From contig JANXRG010000018.1 in the NCBI GenBank assembly GCA_025353105.1, positions 1-50,245 on the forward strand: a stretch of DNA of 50,245 nucleotides, in the 5' to 3' direction. Shown here in pieces: positions 1 through 8,041 of the stretch; the stretch's first letter is position 1; each line of letters starts with the position of its first letter. Source of the stretch: Verrucomicrobiota bacterium. Lineage in GTDB: Bacteria; Verrucomicrobiota; Verrucomicrobiia; Chthoniobacterales; SZAS-18. The notes under the pieces were generated by a model, which worked only from the letters and a program-made list of their open reading frames with translations, had not been told where the DNA came from and ran no database searches. The position numbers and the translations under genes are program-made.

Positions 1-1052
1 TGAGCGTACGCCTGAAGTCGGGCGTGCCGTGCGACCTGCGCCTCGTCCCCGACGCGGATTTCGGTTTCGCGCTGGCGTATTTTACCGGCAGCAAGGAGCA
101 CAACATCACATTGCGCAGCCGAGCCCAGGAGCGCGGCTGGACGCTCAACGAGTATCGCCTCGCCGCGACCACCAAGGACGCGGCGGTGATTCCAAAGATC
201 GCCGATGAGCGCGAGTTGTACCGGGCGCTCGGGCTCGATTTCATTCCGGCCGAACTGCGCGAGAACAGCGGTGAATTTGAGGCCGCCGAGGCACACACGG
301 TGCCGAAGCTTATCGAGCTCGATCAACTGCGCGGCACGTTTCACAACCACACGACGGAAAGCGACGGCCGCGATTCCCTGCGCGCGATGGCGGAAGCAGC
401 GCGCGAACTCGGCCTGCAATATTTCGGCATCGCGGACCACAGCAAGAGCTCATTCCAGGCGAACGGCCTCGATGAAAAGCGGCTCGCCCGCCAGGTGAGT
501 GAAATCGTGGAATTGAATGCGGAATTCGACGGCGCCTTTCGGGTCTTCACCGGCACCGAGTGCGACATCCTGAAGGACGGCGCGCTCGACTTCGATGACG
601 ACGTTCTCGCCACGCTCGACTACGTGGTTGCATCGGTGCACTCGAGCTTCACGGCGAGCGAGGCCGAACAAACGAAGCGCCTCATCCGGGCGATGGAGAA
701 TCCACACGTGACGATGCTTGGGCACGTCACGGGCCGTTTGCTGCTGACCCGGCACGCGTACGCGGTGGACATTCCCGCCGTGCTCGAAGCGGCCGCGGCG
801 ACCGGCACGATCATCGAATTGAATGCAAATCCCCGCCGGCTCGACCTCGACTGGCGCTGGTGGCGCCGCGCAAAGGAGCTGGGGGTCAAGTGTGCGATCA
901 ATCCCGACGCGCATCGCACGAGCGGATTGCAGGATTTGTGGTTTGGGGTGGCGGCGGCGCGCAAGGGATGGCTCACGAAGGACGAGGTGGTGAACTGCCT
1001 GCCGCTCGGACAGATCGAGAAGGCGCTCGCCAAGAAACGCGCGTCCCGCTAG
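1..1052 (+). CDS. polX: DNA polymerase X family protein with PHP domain, 5'-truncated by window edge
   Basis: This is the C-terminal ~349 residues of a PolX-type DNA polymerase/3'-5' exonuclease. The frame is open from base 3, so the true start lies outside the window; a GTG at 24 is internal. The first residues (SGVPCDLRLVP, then FGFALAYFTGSKEHN) match the end of the polymerase beta-like palm/thumb region. The PHP metal-dependent phosphoesterase domain follows, with its successive motifs HNHTTESDG, GIADHS, GTECDIL, ASVHSS, GHVTGR and NPDAH all intact, so the nuclease or phosphatase site looks functional. The family acts in base-excision repair and gap filling. The stop at 1052 is 9 bp before plsY, so the genes may be cotranscribed. 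Confidence 0.9.
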   Translation, partial: SVRLKSGVPCDLRLVPDADFGFALAYFTGSKEHNITLRSRAQERGWTLNEYRLAATTKDAAVIPKIADERELYRALGLDFIPAELRENSGEFEAAEAHTVPKLIELDQLRGTFHNHTTESDGRDSLRAMAEAARELGLQYFGIADHSKSSFQANGLDEKRLARQVSEIVELNAEFDGAFRVFTGTECDILKDGALDFDDDVLATLDYVVASVHSSFTASEAEQTKRLIRAMENPHVTMLGHVTGRLLLTRHAYAVDIPAVLEAAAATGTIIELNANPRRLDLDWRWWRRAKELGVKCAINPDAHRTSGLQDLWFGVAAARKGWLTKDEVVNCLPLGQIEKALAKKRASR

Positions 1053-1061
1053 CAAAGCGTC

Positions 1062-1670
1062 GTGATGGAGTACGCGTTCCCGCTCCTGCTTGGATTCGTG
1101 CTTGGCTCGATCCCGAGCGGCTATCTCGTCGGCCGGCTCAAAGGCATCGATATCCGGGAGCACGGCAGCGGCAACATTGGTTCGACCAACGTGCTGCGCA
1201 CCTTGGGCAAGGCTCCGGGTTATTTCGTCTTCGCGTGCGATGCGTTGAAGGGAATCATCGCGGTGCTGCTCGCGTACCGGCTGTTCCCCGCCGGGGGCGA
1301 CCTCGGCGCGATCGCCGCCGCCGTGGGCTGCATTCTCGGGCACAACTTCACCCCGTGGCTCCACTTCAAGGGCGGCAAAGGCATTGCCACCAGCCTCGGC
1401 GTTCTCATCGCGCTCCTGCCGCTGGCGAGTGTCATCGTACTCGCATTCTGGATTCTCGTGTTCGTCGTTTCGCGCTACGTTTCGCTCGCCTCCATCCTCG
1501 CGGCGTCGGTGCTGCCCGTCGTGGTGTGGTTCGTCCGGGGAATCGGGACATTGTTTTGGTTCTCCTTGTTGATCGGCGTGCTCGCTGTCGTGCGACATCG
1601 CGTCAACATCCAGCGCCTGATCCACGGCACGGAGAGCCGGTTCACGCGCGACAAGGAGGGCGGCTCGTGA
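1062..1670 (+). CDS. plsY: Glycerol-3-phosphate acyltransferase PlsY
   Basis: PlsY is an integral membrane enzyme that transfers an acyl group from acyl-phosphate to glycerol 3-phosphate, the first acylation in phospholipid synthesis. At 202 residues it has the usual family length. The three conserved cytoplasmic motifs are visible: GSIPSGYLVGR near residue 15, GSGNIGSTNVLR near residue 37, and GHNFTPWLHFKGGKG near residue 95. Hydrophobic segments separate them, consistent with about five membrane helices. The start is GTG at 1062 or the adjacent ATG at 1065. The stop overlaps the gpsA start (GTGA), which couples the enzyme that makes glycerol 3-phosphate to the enzyme that uses it. Confidence 0.95.
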   Translation: MMEYAFPLLLGFVLGSIPSGYLVGRLKGIDIREHGSGNIGSTNVLRTLGKAPGYFVFACDALKGIIAVLLAYRLFPAGGDLGAIAAAVGCILGHNFTPWLHFKGGKGIATSLGVLIALLPLASVIVLAFWILVFVVSRYVSLASILAASVLPVVVWFVRGIGTLFWFSLLIGVLAVVRHRVNIQRLIHGTESRFTRDKEGGS

Positions 1671-2677
1671 ACGACCCGATCGCCGTGCTCGGAGCCGGAA
1701 GTTGGGGTACCGCGCTCGCCGTTCTTCTCGCCGGCAAGGGCCGCCCGATACGTCTGTGGGGTCGCGACCCGCGGCACGTCGCGCAAATCGAAGCGAAACG
1801 CGAGAATTCGGATTACCTCCCCGGGGTCGCCATTCCCGCCTCGGTGACTCCGACGCCCTCGCTGGCCGACGCGCTGCGCTCCGCCGGCATCGTGCTCGTG
1901 GTGACGCCCTCGCGCGCGCTGCGCGCGCTGGCGGAGACGCTTCGAACCACGGACGGACTTTCGCCGGACGCCGTGCTGGTAAGTTGCACCAAGGGGCTTG
2001 AGCACGGAACGGGCATGCGCATGAGCGAGATCCTCGCGCAGAACCTGCCGTCCAAATCGGTGGCGGTTCTTTCCGGCCCGAGCCACGCCGAGGAGGTCGC
2101 GCGCAACGTGCCCGCCGCAGTGGTGCTCGGCTGCGCCGATCCGGCTGTCGCAAAGCACCTGCAGCAGGTCTTCAACACCCGCGCGTTCCGCACCTACACG
2201 AGCGACGACGTGGCGGGCATCGAGCTGGGTGGAGCGCTGAAGAACATTTTTGCGATCGCGGCCGGCATCTGCGACGGCCTCGAGTTGGGCGACAACACGA
2301 AGGCCGCACTCGTGACGCGGTCGCTCGCGGAGCTGATCCGGCTGGGCGTGCGGCTGGGCGGTCAGCGCGAAACATTCCAGGGCCTCAGCGGGATTGGGGA
2401 TCTCATGGTGACCTGTTTTAGTCGGCATAGCCGGAACCGGCTCGTGGGGGAGCGCGTGGGACGCGGGGAGTCACTCGCCGCGATCTCGGCGAGCATGAAA
2501 ATGGTCGCGGAGGGCGTGCCGACGACGCGCAGCGCGTGGGATTGCGCGCAAAAGGTGGGCGTCGTCACACCGGTCATCGACCAGATGCATGCGATCCTGT
2601 ACGGCCAGCAATCGCCCAAGGAGGCGCTCAACGAATTGATGCTGCGCGATCCGAAGCCGGAGCGGGAAGGTGGATAA
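1667..2677 (+). CDS. gpsA: NAD(P)H-dependent glycerol-3-phosphate dehydrogenase
   Basis: GpsA reduces dihydroxyacetone phosphate to sn-glycerol 3-phosphate for phospholipid synthesis. The 336-residue product starts with the Rossmann motif GAGSWGTALA. It later shows SGPSHAEEV, GGALKNIFAIAAG (carrying the catalytic lysine) and GLSGIGDLMVTC, all hallmarks of the family. The open frame extends far upstream across plsY, but the GTG at 1667 is preceded by a perfect AAGGAGG at 1653-1659 with 7-bp spacing and overlaps the plsY stop, so I place the start there. plsY-gpsA adjacency is a common functional pairing. Confidence 0.95.
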   Translation: MNDPIAVLGAGSWGTALAVLLAGKGRPIRLWGRDPRHVAQIEAKRENSDYLPGVAIPASVTPTPSLADALRSAGIVLVVTPSRALRALAETLRTTDGLSPDAVLVSCTKGLEHGTGMRMSEILAQNLPSKSVAVLSGPSHAEEVARNVPAAVVLGCADPAVAKHLQQVFNTRAFRTYTSDDVAGIELGGALKNIFAIAAGICDGLELGDNTKAALVTRSLAELIRLGVRLGGQRETFQGLSGIGDLMVTCFSRHSRNRLVGERVGRGESLAAISASMKMVAEGVPTTRSAWDCAQKVGVVTPVIDQMHAILYGQQSPKEALNELMLRDPKPEREGG

Positions 2678-2711
2678 GCGAATCGTTTGCGTTATCCCGA
2701 ACGCGATCCAC

Positions 2712-3659
2712 CTAGAGCTTCATTCCGGTCCCGGCGAGGACGTTTTTCGGGAGTGATGCTGTCGCGGTAAAGACCGGCGCATTGACGACCTGCGCCAATT
2801 TCAAATCCATCGTCGCGCTGCAGAGCACGTACGCATTCTCCGGCGTGAAATGATAACGCTCGACGAGGAAGTCAATGACCCGGTCCGTCGCGCGGCGGGC
2901 GGCGGCCAGCACGTCCTCGTCCGACTCGATGACGATCCAGGAACCCAAATCGGTCATCTTCGGAAACGGCACGCCGGTTTCCGCGAACGGCCCGCGCAGA
3001 TGAAAGTCGCGCCGCACCTTGAAGCGCAGTTCCACTTCGCTCGGCATCTCGATCCCGTTGATGCAAACCTCGCCGTCGCCCTGCGCGGCGTGCGCGTCTC
3101 CGCACGAAAACAGCGCTCCCGCCACTTGAACCGGCAGGTAAAGCGTTGCGCCGCGTGTGAGTTGCCGCACGTCCAGGTTGCCCCCGAAGACCCCCGGCTG
3201 GCGCGTGCGGAATTCGCCGGGTTGCGCCCGGGCCACGCCCATGATGCCGCAGAACGGGTCGAGTGGCACCACCGCCGGCGCCATGGAACGCGAGTAGTGT
3301 TCCTCAAGCTCCCAGACAAAAAAATACGGCTCGGTGAAGCGCTCGCTCAGGAACCCGAGGCCCGGGATGATGCTCGACCAGCCCCAGCCAAAATGCCGGA
3401 TGGAGCGAATCTCCACTTCGAGCACGTCACCTGGCATGGCCCCCTCGATGAACACCGGGCCGGTAAGCGCGTGGATGCGATCCTGATCGCGTCGCATCCA
3501 CTGCTCGGCGGTAGTGTCGCGCGTGGCCTGGCCATCGCTGGAGTCGCGACACTGAATCAGGACGCCGTCGCCCGGGCGAACGGTCAGGGCCGGCGCCAGG
3601 GCGTGGTTCCAACGGTGATGAATGTGCGCCGCATCGTGGGAGAGAAAATGTTCGTTCAT
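2712..3659 (-). CDS. Acetamidase/formamidase family protein
   Basis: The 315-residue protein belongs to the FmdA/AmdA acetamidase/formamidase family, cytoplasmic enzymes that hydrolyse short amides to ammonia and a carboxylate. Recognisable features are VRPGD near the N-terminus, FIEGAMPGDVLEVEI, GGNLDVRQL and the metal-binding segment GDAHAAQGDGEVC, followed by the C-terminal region with ENAYVLCSATMDLKL. It is the last gene of the run exbB-exbD-exbD-tonB-ridA-this gene, 89 bp after ridA. A RidA-family neighbour fits a nitrogen-metabolite role, but the actual amide substrate cannot be read from the sequence. It converges on gpsA with a 34-bp gap. Confidence 0.88.
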   Translation of the reverse strand: MNEHFLSHDAAHIHHRWNHALAPALTVRPGDGVLIQCRDSSDGQATRDTTAEQWMRRDQDRIHALTGPVFIEGAMPGDVLEVEIRSIRHFGWGWSSIIPGLGFLSERFTEPYFFVWELEEHYSRSMAPAVVPLDPFCGIMGVARAQPGEFRTRQPGVFGGNLDVRQLTRGATLYLPVQVAGALFSCGDAHAAQGDGEVCINGIEMPSEVELRFKVRRDFHLRGPFAETGVPFPKMTDLGSWIVIESDEDVLAAARRATDRVIDFLVERYHFTPENAYVLCSATMDLKLAQVVNAPVFTATASLPKNVLAGTGMKL

Positions 3660-3748
3660 GCCCTTGGTTTAATCATGACCACTGCCGCCCTCCGCCCGAT
3701 CCCCGACTCGCTGAAACTGGTGGAAGGCGAGAATCCGTCACCGCTTGC

Positions 3749-4213
3749 CTACGATGCGACCAGCACCGTCATCTGGACCTCGACGGCGGCGCCACGTGGC
3801 AATCCGGCAACGCCGACGGCGGCACGCACGTGTTTGCCGGCCTCGCCGAAAACAGCCAGGAGCAGCTCCGAAGAGCCGTTGAGCACCGCGGGCGAGTCCG
3901 GGAAATCGGAAACGCAATTCACGAATCCGCTCACGCTGATGACCTGGCGGACGCGATCGAGCGACCCGAGCGCCGCCTTGATCATCGCGAGGTGATTCAA
4001 CGTGCAGAGCCGGGCCGCTTCATAGGCGGTTTTCACGTCGAGGTCGCGTCCCACCTGCCCTTTGAAGCGCAGCTCGCCATTCCACGTCGGCAGCGAGCCG
4101 GCGAGATAAAGCACGTCATGGATCAGTTGCGACGGCACATACGCGCCCGCCGGAGCGGGCGCATCGGGAAGCGCCAAGCCGAGTTCAGCCAGTTTTTTTT
4201 CGGCAGCGGACAT
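3749..4213 (-). CDS. RidA family protein (YjgF/YER057c/UK114-like)
   Basis: This 154-residue protein resembles the longer RidA-like subgroup (about 150 residues) rather than canonical 125-130-residue RidA. Visible signatures are YVPSQLIHDVLYLAGSLP, the KGQVGRDLDVKTAYEAARL segment, LDRVRQVISVSGFVN, and a C-terminal part with RAAVGVAGLPRGAAVEVQMT. The last replaces the canonical R-x-x-x-x-V-x-x-LP...EIE pattern and carries the conserved arginine. Canonical RidA hydrolyses reactive enamine/imine intermediates; this subgroup's activity is less certain. It starts 3 bp after the tonB stop, so it is very probably translated from the TonB-system transcript. Confidence 0.88.
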   Translation of the reverse strand: MSAAEKKLAELGLALPDAPAPAGAYVPSQLIHDVLYLAGSLPTWNGELRFKGQVGRDLDVKTAYEAARLCTLNHLAMIKAALGSLDRVRQVISVSGFVNCVSDFPDSPAVLNGSSELLLAVFGEAGKHVRAAVGVAGLPRGAAVEVQMTVLVAS

Positions 4214-4216
4214 GCG

Positions 4217-4879
4217 CTATTCGAGCACGAAGGTGATCGGCACCGTCTTTGTCGTGTTGGGCGGTCCCTTCCAGGACGAGCGCGCGTAACTGATTGCGAC
4301 CTGATCGAGAATCGGATGAATGCTCGGGGACATCTCCGCCGAAATGACGCGGCCAGTGGCATCGGTGGTCACCCGCACGCCTCCGGAACCCGTCAGGCGC
4401 AGCTTGCGGGCCTGATAAGGATATATCGGCTTCGGCGTGGACCAGAAGCCGACGCCCGGCTTGCCCGTTCCGAGGGGCACACCGGCTTGCGGGACGAGGC
4501 CGCGCTTCGTTCCGGCTGGCACGGGTGTCAGCTTCGGCTTGGCCGCGGGTGGCCGTGGCGTGGGGGTCGGCGTGGGATCCTCAACCTTGTCCGCCATCTC
4601 CGGCGTGTTGTCGGGCATCTCCTCGGGCGTCGGCTCGGGAGTATCCTCGGGCGTCGGCTCGGGCGTGTTGTTCGGATCCTCCTCCGGTGCGTCGAAATCC
4701 GCAATCAACTCCGGCGGCTCCTCTTCCTTCACCGCTGGCCTGATGCGGGTTCTCCAGATCGCCGCGATGCCGAGGAAACTGGCGTGGATCAACAACGAAA
4801 GCACCAACATGATCGCAATCCAGCGCTTCGGCGTGGGGCGATAGATGAAGTACCGTTGTGGTTTGCGTTCTTGTTCCAT
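4217..4879 (-). CDS. tonB: Energy transducer TonB
   Basis: The 220-residue protein has the three-part TonB layout. A cytoplasmic N-terminus and one membrane anchor occupy about residues 19-40 (IAIMLVLSLLIHASFLGIAAIW). A long periplasmic Pro/Glu/Thr-rich spacer follows (about 50-128, with repeated TPEPTPED and TPTPTPRP patterns). The C-terminal TonB domain (about 145-220) contains YPYQARKLRLTGSGGVRV. The transmembrane histidine typical of TonB is present (LIHASF). It would pass proton-motive energy from ExbB/ExbD to outer-membrane receptors; no such receptor is encoded in this window. It lies downstream of two exbD genes, with a 48-bp gap, in one apparent operon. Confidence 0.92.
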   Translation of the reverse strand: MEQERKPQRYFIYRPTPKRWIAIMLVLSLLIHASFLGIAAIWRTRIRPAVKEEEPPELIADFDAPEEDPNNTPEPTPEDTPEPTPEEMPDNTPEMADKVEDPTPTPTPRPPAAKPKLTPVPAGTKRGLVPQAGVPLGTGKPGVGFWSTPKPIYPYQARKLRLTGSGGVRVTTDATGRVISAEMSPSIHPILDQVAISYARSSWKGPPNTTKTVPITFVLE

Positions 4880-4927
4880 CAGAGGAAAAGGGTTCCGGAG
4901 ATCTTGGACCGTGTTCTGCGGCCTTTG

Positions 4928-5464
4928 TTAGGGTTTCGTCGGCGGCGGCGGGGCCGGCGGTGTCGACGGCGCCGGCGGCGGGGCGCCCGGTGCGGGGGCC
5001 GGTGCGCCGGAAGTCGGCGGCGTGAAGCTGCCCGGCTTCAGTGAGAACGACACCTTCTTGATGCCGACCTGGCGAACTTTGTCGAGGATATCGATGACCA
5101 TGCCGTGCGTCGACAACTTGTCGGCATTGATAAAGACGCGGGTGTCCTTCTTATCCTTAGAGTCCGCTTCAAATTTCTTTTGCAGCATCTCAAGCAGCGC
5201 GGCCGGGGTAATGGGCACCTTTTCTACAAAATAGTCGCCCGTGGGGCCGACATCCACCCGGAGGATGTCCGGCTTTTCATCGGGGTTGGGCGGTGGCGCC
5301 ATCGTCTTCGCCGGCAGCGTCATCGCCATGCCCTGAAGCTTGATCATGCTCAGGCTGATCAGCATGAAGCTGGCGAGCAGAAAGAACATGATGTCGATCA
5401 GCGGGATGATCTCGATCCGGGCTTTCCTCCGCGGGGACGGGGCGTTGGCGGTTAGGTGCTTCAT
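4928..5464 (-). CDS. exbD: ExbD/TolR family biopolymer transport protein (second copy)
   Basis: The 178-residue inner-membrane protein has one N-terminal transmembrane helix with the proton-carrying aspartate in IPLIDIMFFLLASFM (about residues 21-35), followed by a periplasmic TolR/ExbD domain (VFINADKLSTHG, VRQVGIKKVSF). The last ~35 residues are almost pure Pro/Ala/Gly (APAPAPGAPPPAP), an unusual tail for ExbD that could span peptidoglycan or contact TonB. The start ATG overlaps the stop of the first exbD by 4 bp (ATGA), indicating translational coupling. Two non-identical ExbD subunits in tandem imply a heteromeric stator with ExbB. Confidence 0.93.
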   Translation of the reverse strand: MKHLTANAPSPRRKARIEIIPLIDIMFFLLASFMLISLSMIKLQGMAMTLPAKTMAPPPNPDEKPDILRVDVGPTGDYFVEKVPITPAALLEMLQKKFEADSKDKKDTRVFINADKLSTHGMVIDILDKVRQVGIKKVSFSLKPGSFTPPTSGAPAPAPGAPPPAPSTPPAPPPPTKP

Positions 5465-5940
5465 TTTGTTGGAGCGTCAACCGTCTTCGCGGGTTCCACC
5501 GGCCCACCGGATTGAATCGCAAATGAAATATGGGTGATCTTGGCGGTGCGCACGCGGTCGAGGGCGTCAACGACCAAGCCGTGGGGCGTGTCGCGGTCGG
5601 CATTCACGTAGACGCGCGTTTCGCGCTTCATCCTGGCGTCCTCCTCGATGCGTTTCAGCAGCCGCGGAATGAGTTCCTCGGCGCGAATTGGTTCCTTGTC
5701 GATCCCCAGGTCGCCCGTCTTCGTGATGCTGAGCGTCAGGAAATCCGGCTTGTTCTCTGGAAGCGACGTCTTGATCCCGGTCGGTAACTGGACCTTCAAG
5801 CCCTGAACCTTCAGCATGCTCATGCTCACCAGCATGAAGCTCGCGAGCAAAAAGAACATGATGTCGATCAGGGGAATGATCTCGATGCGGGCCCTCCTGC
5901 GGGCGCCCGGTTTGGTGGGTCCTGACGATCCTCCGGCCAT
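5461..5940 (-). CDS. exbD: ExbD/TolR family biopolymer transport protein (first copy)
   Basis: This 159-residue ExbD homologue keeps the membrane helix with the key aspartate (IPLIDIMFFLLASFMLVSMSM) and the periplasmic fold (VYVNADRDTPHG, TAKITHISFAIQ). It is clearly paralogous to the next gene: the helices are nearly identical while the periplasmic halves diverge. It lacks the long proline tail of its partner. It follows exbB by 131 bp and overlaps the second exbD by 4 bp. Its role is proton conduction in the ExbB-ExbD motor driving TonB. Confidence 0.93.
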   Translation of the reverse strand: MAGGSSGPTKPGARRRARIEIIPLIDIMFFLLASFMLVSMSMLKVQGLKVQLPTGIKTSLPENKPDFLTLSITKTGDLGIDKEPIRAEELIPRLLKRIEEDARMKRETRVYVNADRDTPHGLVVDALDRVRTAKITHISFAIQSGGPVEPAKTVDAPTK

Positions 5941-6071
5941 GTTAGCAAGCGTAGGTGGTGGTTCTGGTGATCACGGCGGGTCCGCGGGGACAAATTCCGG
6001 CTTCGACGGCGCGATTGCGGATGCCCGTCAGACCGGGTTGAAATTCCCGGCCGATCCGGTGCGGCGGCCAG

Positions 6072-6755
6072 CTATCCGGCATGCTGGAGTTCGCTCGCAT
6101 GCAGTTTGTCCTTGCCGAGAGCGTCGGTCATCACCACGACGTTGGTCGCGGCGGTTTCGAGTTCAAATTTCAGGCGTTCGACCTTTGACGAAAAGTAGTT
6201 GTAGGGAATGAGCGTGACCATCGCGATGCCGAGACCGGCCGCGGTAGCAATGAGTGCCTCCCCGATGCCGCCGGAAACCGCACCCGGATCGAGACCCGAC
6301 TCGCTCACCGCGCGGAACGCGCCCATGATGCCAGTCACCGTGCCGAGCAGGCCGAGCAGCGGAGCGAGCGTGATGATCGTGTCCATGACCGGCAGGAACC
6401 GGCTAGCCCGTTGCACCTCGATGCCTGAGGCGACCTGCAGGGCCCCCTCGAGGGACGCGTGGTAATGGTTGAGGCCGTGCCACATCATGCGGAGGACCGG
6501 ATCCTCCGAGCTGCGCGAAAGCGTGGAGGCCTGCTTGAGGTCGCCCGACTCGACGCACGCAAACACCTTTTCCACCTTTTCCGGCTCGCGGCGGCGCTTT
6601 TCGCGCGCCCACCACAGGATGCGCTCGACGATGACCGTGAACGCGACAATCGACACCAGCAAAATCGGCCACATGATCGGGCCGCCCTTGATAAACAAAT
6701 CAACCAAGGGGTTCGTGTGGGATGTCTGAATAAGGGAAGCTGCAAGCATCAACAT
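6072..6755 (-). CDS. exbB: MotA/TolQ/ExbB proton channel family protein
   Basis: The 227-residue membrane protein has three predicted helices in the ExbB/TolQ arrangement: an N-terminal helix at about residues 28-50 (IMWPILLVSIVAFTVIVERI), and two C-terminal helices in MDTIITLAPLLGLLGTVTGIMGAF and IGEALIATAAGLGIAMVTLIPYNYF. The LLGLLGTVTGM-like signature and GLGIA motif are conserved. It forms the pentameric core around ExbD. It is first in the exbB-exbD-exbD-tonB operon. The start used is the ATG at 6755; a second ATG two codons on is equally possible, and no clear Shine-Dalgarno is visible. Confidence 0.92.
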   Translation of the reverse strand: MLMLAASLIQTSHTNPLVDLFIKGGPIMWPILLVSIVAFTVIVERILWWAREKRRREPEKVEKVFACVESGDLKQASTLSRSSEDPVLRMMWHGLNHYHASLEGALQVASGIEVQRASRFLPVMDTIITLAPLLGLLGTVTGIMGAFRAVSESGLDPGAVSGGIGEALIATAAGLGIAMVTLIPYNYFSSKVERLKFELETAATNVVVMTDALGKDKLHASELQHAG

Positions 6756-7080
6756 GGCAATGGTGGTGTCGGGGTGAAATCAGCGTTGGTCTGTGAAGCG
6801 AAGCGCGGTTTGCAAATCAACTGCCACCATCCGCAAAATCATCAACGGCTGCAATGTGGGAACGGTTTTACTGCGGACTAAGGGCGGTTGCACGCAAATA
6901 TCCGCAAGAAGGACACGAAAAAAATTGGGTGTCAATTTTGTAACGGCACTTGACTGAGAAATTTCCGCCAGCGAATTTTGAACGGCCCGGCCCGCGATGG
7001 TCAAATTTCACCGGGATTTCCCGGCCGGCCATGCGTTGAGGCGTTGCCCCTCGGCCCGGCCCCCGTAGTTTCCAGCCTGC
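6756..7080. promoter_or_regulatory. Divergent intergenic region between exbB and ubiE with an inverted-repeat operator candidate
   Basis: This 325-bp region separates two divergently transcribed units and must hold both promoters. I see no convincing small gene in it. At 6921-6939 there is a perfect inverted repeat with 7-bp arms and a 5-bp spacer (aaaattg-ggtgt-caatttt) in an otherwise GC-rich surrounding, which is the form of a dimeric repressor site. It lies about 165 bp from the exbB start and 140 bp from the ubiE start. The element is seen directly; its regulatory role is inference. It does not resemble a Fur box. Confidence 0.3.
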
Positions 7081-7788
7081 ATGCCGCCACCCCCTGCGCC
7101 TGAACAACGCCACCAAGACCCCGCCTTTGTGCGCGGCGTTTTCGATCGGATTGCGAGCCGATACGACGTGACCAACACGCTGCTCTGCGGCGGCTGCGAT
7201 TCCGGGTGGCGGCGACGTACGGCAAAGTTGCTCGCCCGCTGGAACCCGCGCGAAATTCTCGACCTCGCCACCGGCAGCGGCGTCCTGGCCGACGTGGTAC
7301 AGCGTTGGAATCCCGAAGCACGCATCGTCGGCGCCGATTTCTCCCAGCCGATGCTGCGCCAGGCCTGGGACGTTCGCGGACAACGCCGGCTGGTCGTCGC
7401 GGACGCGCTTTCCCTGCCGTTTCGAGACGCGTCGTTCGACGTCGTCACGGTCGCTTTCGGCCTGCGGAACATGGCGTCGTGGCCCGCGGCGCTGGCGGAG
7501 ATGAAGCGTGTGCTTCGACCGGGCGGGCACGTCGTGGTGCTCGATTTCTCGTTGCCGGGCGGATGGCTGCGCGAGCCTTACCGTTTCTACCTGCACCGGA
7601 TTCTGCCGCGTCTCGCCGGCCTCATCAGCCGCGAGCGCGAGGGTTATGAGTACCTCGCCGAATCCATCGAGGGATTCCCAAGCGGAGCGGCGATGACCGC
7701 GTTGCTCGCGGCCGTGGGCTTCGAACGCGCGACCTTCGCACCGCTCACGGCGGGAATTGTCTCGCTTTACACGGCCGAAAAGATTTGA
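7081..7788 (+). CDS. ubiE: Demethylmenaquinone/ubiquinone methyltransferase (UbiE/MenG family)
   Basis: UbiE/MenG is a cytoplasmic S-adenosylmethionine-dependent C-methyltransferase for the quinone ring in menaquinone or ubiquinone synthesis. The 235-residue length is typical. Conserved pieces are FVRGVFDRIASRYDVTN at the N-terminus, the SAM-binding motif ILDLATGSGVLADV (glycine-rich loop), GADFSQPML, and FDVVTVAFGLRNM followed by EMKRVLRPGGHVVVLDFS. The C-terminus with FPSGAAMTALLAAVGFERA also fits. Verrucomicrobiota generally use menaquinone, so the MenG role is more likely, but that is inference. The gene stands alone between two minus-strand operons. Confidence 0.9.
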   Translation: MPPPPAPEQRHQDPAFVRGVFDRIASRYDVTNTLLCGGCDSGWRRRTAKLLARWNPREILDLATGSGVLADVVQRWNPEARIVGADFSQPMLRQAWDVRGQRRLVVADALSLPFRDASFDVVTVAFGLRNMASWPAALAEMKRVLRPGGHVVVLDFSLPGGWLREPYRFYLHRILPRLAGLISREREGYEYLAESIEGFPSGAAMTALLAAVGFERATFAPLTAGIVSLYTAEKI

Positions 7789-7822
7789 CGATCGCCGCGC
7801 GTAGCGTGGGCGAGTCGCCCGC

Positions 7823-7978
7823 TCATTCCATCCAATCGAGGATATTGAAGTTAAAGGTCACCATCAAAATGATGATGACGGCCAACATGATAAAAGGCAC
7901 CGCCGTCGCAATTGCCACCCAAGTCCAGACGGTTTTGGAAGTGAGCGGTTTGCCGGATTCGACAGGCGTTTCATTCAT
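7823..7978 (-). CDS. Small single-span membrane protein, 51 residues
   Basis: This short frame reads MNETPVESGKPLTSK, then a long hydrophobic stretch (WTWVAIATAVPFIMLAVIII and onward), and ends in NILDWME. One transmembrane helix covers about residues 18-42, with a short hydrophilic N-terminus carrying two lysines, so the N-terminus is probably cytoplasmic. The ATG at 7978 is preceded by GGTGAAG, a plausible ribosome site. It lies 63 bp downstream of the DUF4340 gene on the same strand and seems to be the last gene of the GldG-like ABC cluster. I do not recognise a family. It is below the usual gene-calling length, but its amphipathic layout and position make it convincing. Confidence 0.65.
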   Translation of the reverse strand: MNETPVESGKPLTSKTVWTWVAIATAVPFIMLAVIIILMVTFNFNILDWME

Positions 7979-8041
7979 ACTTCACCGAGTATGCGCAAGC
8001 CGGCGCGCGTGGCCATCGAAATTTGCGGGCGAACCCCGGCT

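Noticed and set aside
450-2153. 567-residue minus-strand frame opposite polX-plsY-gpsA
   Set aside because: Arginine-rich shadow; the plus-strand genes have clear family motifs across the whole stretch.
6920-6940. ttgaca on the minus strand as a -35 box for exbB
   Set aside because: No acceptable -10 element at 16-18 bp; the sequence is better explained as part of the inverted repeat.
6868-7596. 242-residue minus-strand frame across the ubiE start
   Set aside because: Antisense to a well-supported methyltransferase; no motif of its own.
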